64,000 nt of DNA, from NCBI GenBank assembly GCA_963803155.1, contig CAWDMN010000087.1, forward strand, positions 65,400 to 129,399. Reading direction: 5' to 3'. This DNA comes from CAWDMN01 sp963803155. Its GTDB lineage: Bacteria; Acidobacteriota; Terriglobia; Versatilivoradales; Versatilivoraceae. Position numbers and translations under genes: made by a program. The notes below the pieces were generated by a model that was given only the letters and a program-made list of their open reading frames with translations, was not told where the DNA came from and did no database searches. Shown piece by piece: positions 1 to 9,300 of the stretch (position 1 is its first letter; every line of letters begins with the position of its first letter).

Positions 1-109
1 TTAATTGGAGTCCTCGCTTCACGGATCCATGGATGGCGAAAATTTTTCGTGCCTTGCGTGGTGGCATGCAAGGTTTGGTTTGACGGCAGTGGAGAAATTA
101 GGAAGGATA

Positions 110-185
110 TGGTGGACGAGAAGGGGATCGAACCCTCAACCTCAGCGTTGCGAACGCCGCGCTCTCCCATCTGAGCTACTCGCCC
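110..185 (-). tRNA. tRNA-Ala (anticodon CGC)
   Basis: Read on the minus strand this folds as a full cloverleaf: acceptor arm GGGCGAG pairs with CTCGTCC (one G-U), then discriminator A and an encoded CCA end at 112-110. The D arm has GCTC/GAGC, the anticodon stem CGGCG/CGCTG, loop TTCGCAA (148-154), and the T arm the canonical TTCGATC loop. The anticodon at 150-152 is CGC, which reads GCG (Ala). The gene is intact and 76 nt long. No other RNA gene is visible next to it. Confidence 0.95.
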
Positions 186-278
186 ATCGCAACGAAACAG
201 CGATTTTTACCACTTTCCTGCCCCAGGGGTCAAGCAGGAAATGAGATGAAGGATCCATATCCTGTCCGTCAACCGAAG

Positions 279-392
279 CCTGTAGCACAAGCTCTTGCAT
301 TTCCACAAGTCTGCGGCTTTTGACGATGCCGCATTGCCCCACACAGAGGCAAGGCCAACTGCCGCGGAGTCAAAATTCGACTCCGCGCTACG
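279..392. repeat. Two-hairpin palindromic repeat, family B copy 1
   Basis: About 114 bp starting with CCTGTAGC and ending with CGCTACG. It contains two imperfect hairpins; the second is GCGGAGTC ... GACTCCGC. The same layout recurs at 25894-26010, 37204-37318 and, as a half copy, 30317-30358. All copies are intergenic. It looks like a BIME/REP-type non-coding repeat rather than a gene. Confidence 0.75.
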
Positions 393-555
393 ACGCTTCC
401 TCCCAACCTCCCGCCTTTCCTTTGTGCCAATTCATCTTATTCTTCGCCCTTTCCATCGCAAATCCATTTCCGATTTTCCCCACTACAGTTATTGTGTCCT
501 CGACAACTGAAGCGGGGGCGGGTGGGTAGCGCAATAGTCCTTTTGGACTATACCC

Positions 556-585
556 AAGGGAAATTCAAACCATTGAATTTCCCTT
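556..585. other. Perfect 13-bp hairpin upstream of the secreted-protein gene
   Basis: A 13-bp perfect stem (left arm from 556, right arm ending at 585) closes over a 4-nt ACCA loop. It lies about 105 bp upstream of the start codon at 692. The stem is AT-rich and no T-tract follows, so it is not a standard terminator. A role in mRNA structure or protein binding is possible but unproven. Confidence 0.5.
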
Positions 586-691
586 TCCGCCACCGGGCAA
601 GGAATTCAGAGTCGTGGAGCCCGGCTGAAAAAATCGGCAAGAATTAATCGAAAATTAACATGGCTTAACTGCCAACAAAGGAGGGACGATC

Positions 692-1138
692 ATGAAAAAA
701 AAATTGAGGGTTTGGAGTTTGGTGGTTTGTGCGGGATTAGTTCTTTCGGCGATGGGACTTTTTGCCCAAACAGGGACGGTAACGAGATACAACATCCCCT
801 TTGAATTCCTGGTGGGAAATACTCTCATGCCAGCCGGGGAATACTCGGTGAAAGCCTTAACCCTCGATGGTCCCAGGAATACGAGAATTCTGCAAAAGGC
901 CGACGGGAGCAAAGTTGTATACATTGCGCTGGGTGCTCTCGACAACAATAAAGCCACCGACAACTGTAAACTTGTCTTTTCTCAAATGGAAGAGGGGTAT
1001 CGGCTTCTAAAAATCCACGAGAGAAGTGGCGTGATGGCGCTGGCGGATTCCAAGGCAAAATCCGACAAAAATGAGACCGGCTATATGAAAGTCGCATTGC
1101 ATCCAGAGACAAAAATTGTGATGGTGAGCGCTTTATAA
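692..1138 (+). CDS. Small exported protein of unknown function
   Basis: A 148-residue protein with a clear Sec signal peptide: a lysine-rich start, a hydrophobic stretch of about residues 8-24, and probable cleavage after Phe-Ala at about residue 25. The start is supported by an AGGAGGG-type ribosome binding site at about 680-686. The mature part begins with a TVTRYNIPFEFLVGN-like segment, then PAGEYSV. That pattern matches, from memory, a set of uncharacterised secreted proteins common in Acidobacteriota. There is no catalytic motif, no cysteine pair and no second membrane segment. The gene stands alone, flanked by repeats on both sides. The function is not known; a small periplasmic or surface-exposed beta-rich protein is likely. 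Confidence 0.8.
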   Translation: MKKKLRVWSLVVCAGLVLSAMGLFAQTGTVTRYNIPFEFLVGNTLMPAGEYSVKALTLDGPRNTRILQKADGSKVVYIALGALDNNKATDNCKLVFSQMEEGYRLLKIHERSGVMALADSKAKSDKNETGYMKVALHPETKIVMVSAL

Positions 1139-1174
1139 GAAGGATCCTGCGTCAAAGCCACTGCACTGAACCCT

Positions 1175-1283
1175 CCAGCACGAAGCGTTAGCGAGTGATC
1201 AACTCAGCTTTTCAAAGCAGTGCAGCATTAGTAAAACCGTGCTGATCGCTCGTTGGCACTTCGCGCTGGCGTCATGGCAAAAC
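1175..1283. repeat. REP-like palindrome, family A copy 1
   Basis: About 109 bp beginning CCAGCACGAAGCG and running through TAGCGAGTGATCAAC to TGATCGCTCGTTGGCACTTCGCGC. Its two halves form a long imperfect inverted repeat. Near-identical units occur at 1305-1413, 2025-2133 and 6193-6287, with half units at 1417-1445 and 2155-2184. The cluster encloses a RAYT-type transposase gene, the usual arrangement of REP elements and their mobilising protein. Confidence 0.85.
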
Positions 1284-1304
1284 TGAGCAACCCGGCTGGA
1301 CTCT

Positions 1305-1413
1305 CCAGCACGAAGCGATAGCGAGTGATCGACTTAGTTGAACCAAGCCACGCAGTTTGAGCAAAACCAGGCTGATCGCTCGTTGGCACTTCGCGCTGAC
1401 GTCATGGCAAAAC
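1305..1413. repeat. REP-like palindrome, family A copy 2
   Basis: Same unit as 1175-1283 in the same orientation. The central part differs (TTAGTTGAACCAAGCC instead of TCAGCTTTTCAAAGC), while both arms are conserved. The variant centre is shared with the copy at 6193-6287, so there are at least two sub-types. Confidence 0.85.
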
Positions 1414-1416
1414 CGA

Positions 1417-1445
1417 CCAGCACGATGCGGTAGAGAGTGATCAGC
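1417..1445. repeat. REP-like half unit, family A copy 3
   Basis: Only the left arm is present (CCAGCACGATGCGGTAG then AGAGTGATCAGC), placed immediately before the 3' end of the transposase gene. The right arm is absent. A matching half unit lies at 2155-2184 on the other side of the gene. Confidence 0.65.
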
Positions 1446-1470
1446 TTTGATTGACTAGGCTGTGGTGACT

Positions 1471-1941
1471 TCACTGTTGGTTTAAGACATAATCAATAGC
1501 TTTCCTCAATTCATGTTCATTAAAAACCCTGAGCCGACTCCCTCCTTCGGTCCACCACTGTGTTCGGATGGGGATCCCAGCAACTTCGGCAGAATTCAGC
1601 TTTAATTTCCTCGTACAGGCCGCTTTAAGTTGACTCAGAACTATTTCGGGCTTTTCCTCAGGAGCGCTGACGACTGTATGGACATGACAGGTCCGGCAAT
1701 TTACCGCATGCAAAATCCATTCTCTCTATTGACAATGGACTCGGATTTCTGCTTCCACCATGAGACGATCCCCTGTGTCTAAACTGCATGGTGCTTCAAT
1801 CAACCCTTCCCTGGCATACGCTTCGAATTTTGGGTTGGGATCTTGATACCCATGATGCCTTTTCACCCATCCGCGCGAGTCTCCAGGCAGCCAGCTTCCA
1901 TAAGTAGTCCAAGTCAGAAAATAGGCGATTGGTTCCGACAT
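1471..1941 (-). pseudogene. RAYT-type HUH (Y1) transposase, interrupted by an amber codon
   Basis: One continuous frame of 156 codons, broken only by TAG at codon 72 (1726-1728). The N-terminal part (MSEPIAYFLTWTTYGSWLPG) and the C-terminal part match the REP-associated tyrosine transposase / IS200-like family. After the stop come HVH at residues 86-88, the metal-binding HUH motif, and Tyr151 in DYVLNQQ, the expected nucleophile. These proteins nick and rejoin single-stranded DNA at REP palindromes. The start is ATG at 1941; translation upstream of it has no family resemblance. REP-like units flank the gene on both sides. The single stop suggests recent inactivation or, less likely, suppression. 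A sequencing error is the other explanation. Confidence 0.8.
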
Positions 1942-2024
1942 GGTTCGTTCCAAAGCTGAAAAGATAATCAATAATGAAGTCAATTATGAATCAACGCAAG
2001 CACATTTCAATTAGTCTTGGGATA

Positions 2025-2133
2025 CCGGCACGAAGCGATAGCGAGTGATCAACTCAGCTTTTCAAAGCAGTGCAGCATTAGTAAAACCGTGCTGATCGCT
2101 CATTGGCACTTCGCGCTGGCGTCATGGCAAAAC
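2025..2133. repeat. REP-like palindrome, family A copy 4
   Basis: Almost identical to copy 1 over about 105 bp, including the central TCAGCTTTTCAAAGC. It lies upstream of the RAYT start codon and in the same orientation as copies 1 and 2. Confidence 0.85.
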
Positions 2134-2154
2134 CGGACAGCCGGACTAGACTAA

Positions 2155-2184
2155 CCAGCACGTAGCGGTAGCGAGTGATCAGCC
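2155..2184. repeat. REP-like half unit, family A copy 5
   Basis: Left arm only: CCAGCACGTAGCGGTAG then CGAGTGATCAG. It mirrors the half unit at 1417-1445. The stretch from here to 2490 holds no convincing gene. Confidence 0.65.
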
Positions 2185-2656
2185 CAGAAGAACAGATTCC
2201 GTGGCGGTATGGCATACAAAAAAACCTCCTCAGACGCCCAAAAGCCAAAGACTGAGACATAGAGCGGTTGAGACGGATTGTCAGCTGCGGGAAAAAGCAG
2301 CAACTTATCGGCCCCTTTTTGAGGGCAAGAAGAGCCATCTCGAAAACACCCGCTTTTGGAACTCATCTTCCATCCAATTATCTACCCAGCTTGGTGCGAA
2401 CCACTCCTCCGCATCCCCCCCTTCAATCCTTTCAACCCACCCAGCCTACTAGTTTTGCAGGCAGAACAAAAACAGCCTGCCCTTTTCCCACAGCCCTTTC
2501 GGAACTTTGCCAACGCTATGCGTCTGAACCTCAGCCGCCAGGGGTAACCTGGCCAAAATCTCCCCCTTAAAAAAAGCCGTTCTATTTTCGCATTCGCAAA
2601 ATAAAGGTTGACTTTTTGGGGTCTGTTTGTAATAATACATGCAGGAGGAATTGGCC

Positions 2657-3004
2657 ATGAAAATCTCGCCTAAAGGCCCCCAGGCCGCCCGGCTCCGAAA
2701 ACTCAAACACGACTCCCTCCGCACACTCTCGATTCCGCCGGAAGCTCTGCCGGGATCGCTGGCCCAGTGCTTTCGCAAGTGCGGCAAGCCCACCTGCCGC
2801 TGCGTCTCTGGCCCCGGTCATCCTCAATGGCTGCTGACCTATATGGTGGAGGGAAAAAAGCGGGTGGAAAGGATTCCCGAAGACTGGGTGGAGGAAGTCC
2901 GTCACCGCGTGGAAATGGGCCGAAGCTTTCGGGAGAAACTCACCGAAATCCTCAACGCCAATGCGGAGCTGCTGGTCTTGTGGCGGCGGGAACAAAAGCG
3001 TTGA
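2657..3004 (+). CDS. IS accessory protein, DUF6788-like
   Basis: A 115-residue basic protein. The start at 2657 is preferred over the in-frame ATG at 2639 because GGAGGAATT sits seven bases before it. Its central block has a zinc-ribbon-like cysteine cluster (CFRKCGKPTCRC), followed by a GPGHPQWLLTYMVEGKK segment typical of DUF6788-type proteins that accompany transposases. The stop TGA overlaps a TTG that probably starts the transposase (TTGA at 3001-3004), so the two are translationally coupled. The role of this family in transposition is not established; DNA binding through the cysteine cluster is a reasonable inference. Confidence 0.75.
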   Translation: MKISPKGPQAARLRKLKHDSLRTLSIPPEALPGSLAQCFRKCGKPTCRCVSGPGHPQWLLTYMVEGKKRVERIPEDWVEEVRHRVEMGRSFREKLTEILNANAELLVLWRREQKR

Positions 3005-4193
3005 GGAAACCGGTTCCCCCCGCCAAGTTCAAAACCTTTTTGTTCGAGCAGTTCCAGCTGCGCCGCTACTTCCACCAGCCCGGGGATGGCCGGCGCAACC
3101 CAGCCTTCCCCCCGCCGTGCTGCTTTGGGCCCTGGTGATCGGCACGGTGCTGCGGAAAAACTCGCACCATGGCCTTGAGGCTCTGGCACACAGCCCCGCC
3201 CGTTCCGCCTTGAAAATCAGCCGCAAATTCGGCAATGATGCTCTGGCCTACTTCACCGAAAGGCTCGATCCCGCCCCCCTGCGTCAAGCCTTGGCCGGGG
3301 TGCTTCGACAAGCCAAACGGAATAAGGCCTTCGACCGTTCTTTTTGGATTGGCTTCATTCTGGATGGAACCGGAGTGGCCCGTTGTACGCGGCCCGCTTG
3401 TCCTCATTGCCTTCCGGTCAAAAACAAAGATCAGGAGGTCTCCAGCTACCACCACAAATTCAGTTTGGGCTGCGTGACGGCGGGCGGCCTCGTGCTCCCC
3501 CTGGACGTCGAACCCCAACCGCCCGGCCAGGGAGAACTGACGGCCAGCCGCCGCTTGTTGCGGCGGATGGTGCAGGGACTAGGCCCCCGTTTTGCCCAAT
3601 ATGTGGTGTGGGACAGCCTCTATGCCAATGCTCCGGCCCTGCACGAAGCCAACGATTTGGGTTTGTACGTAGCCACCCCCCTGAAAGACAATCTCCCCAC
3701 TCTTTATGCCCAGGCCCAGGCTCGGTTTGAAAACACCCCCGCTCACCGGGTGTTTGAAAAAAAGAAAACCCGGGTGGAACTCTGGGATGCCGATGACTTC
3801 GATCCGTGGGATAAGCTGCGCTGGGTGTCCGTGCGGGTGCTCCGCTACCGGATTCATTATCCCACGGGGCAGGTGGGGGAAGGCTATTGGCTCACGGACA
3901 TTCCCGTCAGCCGCTTGAGTTCCCCCAGTCTGTATCAACTTTGCCAGGGCCGCTGGGGCATCGAAAATCAGGGCTTCAACGATGCCAAAAACCGCTACGG
4001 ACTCGAGCATATCACGCACCATCATGACAATAGTCTCTTAATCCAATGGCTTTTGATCTGCCTCGCTCTCGCCATCGAACGCCTTTTCCGCCTCCGCTAT
4101 CTGCGCCGGGGATCCCATCCCCCGATGACTCCCGCCGACCTTCATCTTCTGATCTGGACGAGCCTCGATAGACTCGCCCCCGATTCCAGCTAA
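3001..4193 (+). pseudogene. DDE transposase of the IS, reading frame shifted at a C6 tract
   Basis: From the TTG at 3001 the frame reads KFKTFLFEQFQLRRYFHQ and continues to a run of six C at 3108-3113. The rest of the protein lies in the -1 frame (PAVLLWALVIGTVLRKNS onward). Catalytic-type residues are visible: Asp in FILDGTG, Asp in VVWDSLYA, and Glu in RWGIENQGFNDAKN. That is the DDE pattern with a YREK-like region of IS4-type transposases. One more C in the tract would restore a single frame, so a one-base deletion or sequencing error is simplest. Programmed -1 slippage on C CCC CCG cannot be excluded. An ATG at 2961 in the downstream frame gives an unrelated, low-complexity N-terminus and was not used. 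Confidence 0.7.
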
Positions 4194-4473
4194 ACCTTCC
4201 GCTCTACGGGCTCGCTGGTCCCGTTTCTCCCCCGCCGATCTCCAACCGCACAACTCGAGCAGGATTGCTCCACTCGGCCCCAGAGCTGTCTCTGAAAATA
4301 GCCCTTCGTCTTCTGCCTCGCCCTTTTGCTTCATCTCCCGCTCCCGCTCTCTTCCTTTCCTCTGACCCTTGCCAAAAGTTCCGAAAGGGCTGCTTTTCCC
4401 ATGGCAGAGTTGCAAAATCCTGCAGAGCCGAGTATTCTGAGCCCTCTCACGACTCATAGCTTGGGGAGGAATC

Positions 4474-6150
4474 ATGTGGTCGGAAAATTCGAGACAATGG
4501 ATTCTGGTTTGGCTCGCCTTTCTATATTTTGCCGGGGTCAATGCGCCGATATGTCTTGCAGGCCAGGCAAACGCTCCCGATGTCCGCTTTGACGCCGATT
4601 CCCGATTGCGGGGAGCGGTAGACTTGTTGGAGGCCGGCAAAAACAAGGAATCTCTCCAAGCCGTCAACGGCATTTTGCAGCAATATCCCGAACACGTTCC
4701 CTCCATAATGCTAAAGATTCAATTATTAGAAGAAGGGAACGATTATTTAGGAGCGCAAACTTATTATGAGAAAGCGTTGCGACTTGCCCCTGCCGATCCT
4801 CAGATTTACTACCTTTTCGGTCGTCACTGGTTGCAACTCAATGAGTGGAGAAAGGCCATCCAGTTCCTCGAAAAGAGCCGTCAACTCCGGCCCAATCATC
4901 TCGAGACACAATTCTATTTGGCGCAGGCATACCACTCGATTGGAGATGAATCCAACGCTCTAAAGGCTATAGCAATTTGTTCGGCCATAGCTCCCAATAA
5001 AGATGTTATATGTCAGAAAAGAGGCGAACTGTTATGCGCCGCTCAACAGTACCAGGAAGGCATGAATTGGCTGCTCAAAGCAGAGCGTTTGAATCCGAAT
5101 CTGAAGAAAATATATTACCAGATCGGAATGGCCTATTCTCATCTGCAAGATGTCCTACAAGCCATTGCCAATTTGGAAAAAGAATATCGAAGGATCCCTG
5201 ATGATCCGCAGGTGGCGTTTGCTTTGGCAGAAGCTCATAGCAAAACATCGAATTGGGAAAAGGCTGCTTCACTTTATTCCCTGGGCTTGAAGCGGCGACC
5301 GGACGATCCCCAATTGCATCTTGGTCTTGGCCGGGCACAAGTTGGTCTCAAAAAATATGAGGCTGCTATCCTCTCCCTGCGGCGGGCGCTGCAATTGGAT
5401 TCGACTCTTATTGAAGCCCATTTTCAGCTGGGGAAAGCATACCGAGGGCTGGGGAAAACAGAAGCCTCACTGAATGAGGACTCCCTCTATCGAACATTGA
5501 AGGATCGGGAAGCAATAGATTCAGGTATTCCTAAATTGTGGACTGTTCAGGACGAGAAGATATGGACCGAGTGCCGAAAGTTGATCGAGAATAACCAGGA
5601 GACTGCTGCTTTCGCTTTGCTCAGGAAATCGTCGGGGCATGAAAACTACAATCGTGCCGTGCTATCCATGAACATAGGCGTCCTTTACGCGTCTATGGGG
5701 CGTCCAGCAGACGCGATACGCCTCCTCAGGGAAGCCTCCAAAATCAATCCAGGTTTAGCGCACGTTCACTCGCATCTCGGTTTGAACTACTTATCTTTAG
5801 GGGAATATGAGCAAGCAGAGAGAGCTTTTCAGATCGAGCTAAAGAGGTCTCCGATGGAGCAATTGGCTCTGGCAGGAATGGGGCAGTTGCGTCACCGCCA
5901 GGAGAAATGGTCAGAATCGGCAGAATACTTAGAAAAATGCGGAACCAAGGATCCCCTGCTTCTCTTGATGCTCTGCGACTCTTACTTCCGTCTCGGCAAG
6001 ACGAACCAGGCCCGCCTCATGGCTGAGGCAGCCGCCAGTTTCTCCCAACTTGATGATGGCGTGCTCGACTCGCTGCTCACTCTGCTGGAAAGCCGTAATG
6101 AGCGTGATCTTGCAGAGAAGATTCGCGCGAATCATAGAGTGCAAAAATAA
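4474..6150 (+). CDS. Exported TPR-repeat protein
   Basis: A 558-residue protein with an N-terminal hydrophobic segment (about residues 9-30) that looks like a signal peptide or anchor, followed by about a dozen tetratricopeptide repeats. Typical TPR helices are visible, for example ALRLAPADPQIYYLFGRHWL, QLNEWRKAIQFLEKSRQLRP and GEYEQAERAFQIELKRSP. There is no enzymatic domain, so it is probably a periplasmic scaffold for protein-protein contacts. The start has a strong GGGGAGGA site seven bases upstream. The preceding 80 bp include the right end of the insertion sequence, so the native promoter may lie beyond the element or have been displaced. It is followed by a REP-like unit, not by a co-directional gene. 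Confidence 0.88.
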   Translation: MWSENSRQWILVWLAFLYFAGVNAPICLAGQANAPDVRFDADSRLRGAVDLLEAGKNKESLQAVNGILQQYPEHVPSIMLKIQLLEEGNDYLGAQTYYEKALRLAPADPQIYYLFGRHWLQLNEWRKAIQFLEKSRQLRPNHLETQFYLAQAYHSIGDESNALKAIAICSAIAPNKDVICQKRGELLCAAQQYQEGMNWLLKAERLNPNLKKIYYQIGMAYSHLQDVLQAIANLEKEYRRIPDDPQVAFALAEAHSKTSNWEKAASLYSLGLKRRPDDPQLHLGLGRAQVGLKKYEAAILSLRRALQLDSTLIEAHFQLGKAYRGLGKTEASLNEDSLYRTLKDREAIDSGIPKLWTVQDEKIWTECRKLIENNQETAAFALLRKSSGHENYNRAVLSMNIGVLYASMGRPADAIRLLREASKINPGLAHVHSHLGLNYLSLGEYEQAERAFQIELKRSPMEQLALAGMGQLRHRQEKWSESAEYLEKCGTKDPLLLLMLCDSYFRLGKTNQARLMAEAAASFSQLDDGVLDSLLTLLESRNERDLAEKIRANHRVQK

Positions 6151-6192
6151 GCCTCCCTGCTCACCGCGGAGAGAAGCAGATTACACACCTCT

Positions 6193-6287
6193 CAACATGA
6201 AGCAATAGCGAGTGATCAACTCAGTTGAACCAAGCCACGCAGCTTGAGCAAAACCAGGCTGATCGCTCGTTGTCACTTCGCGCTGGG
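6193..6287. repeat. REP-like palindrome, family A copy 6
   Basis: A unit of the second sub-type (centre TCAGTTGAACCAAGCC) lying about 4 kb from the RAYT cluster, between the TPR gene and a receptor gene. Its arms are slightly decayed (ATGAAGCAATAGCG instead of ACGAAGCGATAGCG). Confidence 0.8.
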
Positions 6288-6327
6288 GGTACGCGCACCA
6301 TGCAAAAACACTCCTTGCAGGAGACAT

Positions 6328-6364
6328 AAAAAAAGCCTCCCCAATCGACGAGAGTGAGGAGGCT
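6328..6364 (-). terminator. Rho-independent terminator of the first TonB-dependent receptor
   Basis: On the minus strand AGCCTCC (6364-6358) pairs with GGAGGCT (6340-6334) and is followed by a run of seven T (6334-6328). It lies about 34 bp after the receptor stop codon. Confidence 0.85.
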
Positions 6365-6397
6365 GATGAATAAAATCCCAAACCTTTATTTTAGAAA

Positions 6398-9300
6398 TTA
6401 GAAGATAAATTTGATCCCAATTCGAGCAGATAATCCCGGATTCCATATGTCCGCCATTTTATACGTCGGATTAATGGCATAGTTCTGATGGGGATCCAAT
6501 GAGTTTGGATCCGAAGTCAAGCTCGGAGTCTGGGCATAAGTGGATTGCGAAACAAGCTGTTGCCAATTGAATCCATTCAGCAGATTTACACTGGACAAGT
6601 CCATGCCGGCGGATTCATCCCGATCCCGGTTGACCAGGGGGTTGATATGCCGGACTGTTTGCTGATTGAAAAGGTTCAGCACATTGAATTCAAAACGAAT
6701 GCGCTTGTTTTCCTTGATTTTAAACTCCTGGGAAATCATGAAATCCGTCTGCGCCAGTACCGGAGTCCGTCCCATATCACCCCGGCCATTGACCATCATG
6801 ACATCCCAAAAGGTATTCTCGGCGGTCGTAGAAAGAGGAGTCCCACTCCCGGCATAGAAGCTGGCGCTCAATTCCGTCCCCCACTTTAAAGAGTAAGCAC
6901 CATAGGCTTTGAAGACGTGAGGCCTGTCAGTAGGTAACCGTCCATACAGGTATTTGCCTTTCGAATCCAAAAGGTACGCTTCATCGTCATATTGCGTGGA
7001 AGTGTTGGTGCCAGGACGGGCGCCAACCCCGTTTGTTCCACCTTGATCGGTGGTCCAACCACCACCAGCGGCAATCTCATCGGTATCGGCCAAGCCCGGA
7101 TAATTTCCCCACAATCGGCTGAATGTGTAGTTTGCCCCCAGGAACCATCCCTTTGAAAAGCGGCGGTTGAAGGAGAGTTCCAAAGCATCGTATTTCCGTT
7201 TCGGTAGAGGCATGGGAAAGTCCGGTGTTGCACTGATGTGGTTGCTTTCAATCGTAGAATTGCCTTCTCCCGGATTCCCCAGCGGATAAATGGTGTTGCC
7301 ATCTGGCAGCACCTGCCCAATATCCTCAATGGTGCGCCTCAAATTGGAATGGACATAATGGGCCGAAACCACCGTTGAAGAATTAAGTTGATATTCTCCC
7401 CCGATGACCATGGTATCCACGCTCATTGGTTTGATATTGGGATCGATGGAATCGGATCCAAAACTGGGGATACGGAAGTCACGGTAGGAGCCGGGAGTGC
7501 TATTCCAAAGATTCGCGCCCGGCATATTGGTCAGGCTCAGAGATCCAATATCGAGAGTATCCAGGGCATGATACCATTCTCTCCAAATATCGCCGCCGAA
7601 TGAGCCGCGGGGCAAAGTGTATTTGGTCCAATCAAAGAAACGACCCCAACTGCCAAAAATTTTCATCTTCCCATTTCCAAACAAATCGTAGCTGGCGCCC
7701 AAACGGGGCGACAATTTTTGACCCCAGCCGAATTGCATGGCATAATTCTGTACTGCACGATAAAAGGATGGGATGTTTTCATGTTCGGTACGCAATCCCA
7801 GGCTTAGCGATAGGCGGGGATGAATTCGCCATTGATCTTGAATATACATGTTGTCAATGGTAGATCCGGCGGACCCCAATGTACCAATGCTGCGGATCCG
7901 ATAATAACCGTAAGTTCCTCTTCCCGCTTCGCCGGTTGCGGCACTGGTAAAGGGTTTATCCCAATAGATTGCCACATTGTATCCGCCGCCCTGGTACCCG
8001 ACATCCATCTTGTTCACGTTCTTGGAAATCCCCGCTCCAGCCTTAAAATTGTGGGTGCCCAAGAGATGGAAAGTCTTGCTGAAGTCGCCCTGGAAATAGC
8101 CCCGCGTGGTAACATCGAAATTATTTACTTCAGTTAAAGGCACATTGAACCAGCCATTCGGTTGAATCATGTCCGCAGGAATCGGAAAAGGCAGATTAAT
8201 GGCACTCGAATTGTAGCGGACCTGATGTTGGCTCAGAGTATTTGTATCCTTGTAATTGTCCCAGAAATAACCGCCCCTGAAGCTTAACAAGGCAGTATTG
8301 GATAAAGTAACATCAACGGTGCCGGAAACATTTTGTTTCGGCATGTACCAGCCCTGTTTCCGAAAAGAGTCATTAGCGCTAATGGAGTTGACATTCGTAT
8401 CGGGGCTATATGCATTATAGGCAGGGATCAGCCCTTCCGCACGATAGGTAGTGTACAGCCAGGAAAAATTGGTCCGAATGCGCGAAATAGGATCGTAGGA
8501 AAGTTTGTTGAAGAGAGAATATGAGGGTCTAGAACTTGTGAAAGTAGAGTTGCCATCGGAAAAAATGATGTTAGCTGACTCATGCCTAATGGTTGGTGAG
8601 AAAGAGGTAAAGAAATACAATTTGTTCTTAATGAAGTAGCCGCCGAGCGAGCCGCCGATTTCATTGATGTGGTCTTTGATTTTATCGTCCTGAATCGTCT
8701 TGGCGTCAATTTGGCCGACCGGATCAGTCGCTAAGCGGAGGTTAGGCCGGGAGTTTAAGGGAGACCCGCTGTTGTACCAATGTCCTTCGCCATGGAATTC
8801 ATTTCCACCTGACTTCGTCACCGCAGTGATCACGCCACCGAGAGCTCCACCATACTCGGCTTCCAGACCAGAAGTTTTCACCTGGACTTCCTGCAGATAT
8901 TCGAAAACGGCATCCTGGCGGGAACTGCCATCAATCAAACTGGTTGTGGAGACTCCATCAATAACGTAATTGTTTTCCGCGCCACTGGCACCGTTAATTT
9001 GGATGCCGCCCTCTACCTGGCCGGAATTGACGGAGGGGGCACTTAATGCCACATCCTGGAAGCTGCGGGCTTTCGGCATGCGGTCAAATTCCTCGGCCGT
9101 AACATTGTGCGCCACCATGGTGCTCTCGGTATCAATCATCGTGGCCGTCCCGCTTACTTCAACCGTCTGCTGGACCTGGCCAACCTGCATGGTGAAATCC
9201 AGATTGAATGTTTTGCCCAGAAGCAAAATTACGTCCGGCATTTCAGCTTTGGAAAAGCCTTCCTTCTGGACCGTGATAGAATACCGGCCTGGCTCCAAGT

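Larger units (their letters stand above)
2491..4392 (+). mobile_element. Complete insertion sequence, 1902 bp, 9-bp target duplication
   Basis: The ends carry perfect 18-bp inverted repeats: CAGCCCTTTCGGAACTTT at 2491-2508 and its complement at 4375-4392. Directly outside them the 9-bp sequence CTTTTCCCA is present on both sides (2482-2490 and 4393-4401), an exact target-site duplication. The element holds two overlapping genes, a DUF6788-like protein and a DDE transposase. The 9-bp duplication and 18-bp ends fit the IS4-like group, though I cannot name the exact family. It inserted about 80 bp upstream of the TPR gene at 4474 and so may affect its expression. Confidence 0.93.

Noticed and set aside
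5..244. Reading frame across the tRNA-Ala region
   Set aside because: It runs through a complete tRNA on the other strand and has no ribosome site.
1175..2184. CRISPR array
   Set aside because: The repeats are about 109 bp, palindromic and irregularly spaced around a transposase; no cas gene and no constant short repeat-spacer pattern.
2961..3108. ATG at 2961 as start of the IS transposase
   Set aside because: The resulting N-terminus is low-complexity and overlaps the DUF6788-like gene in another frame, whereas the frame from 3001 gives family-like sequence up to the C6 tract.
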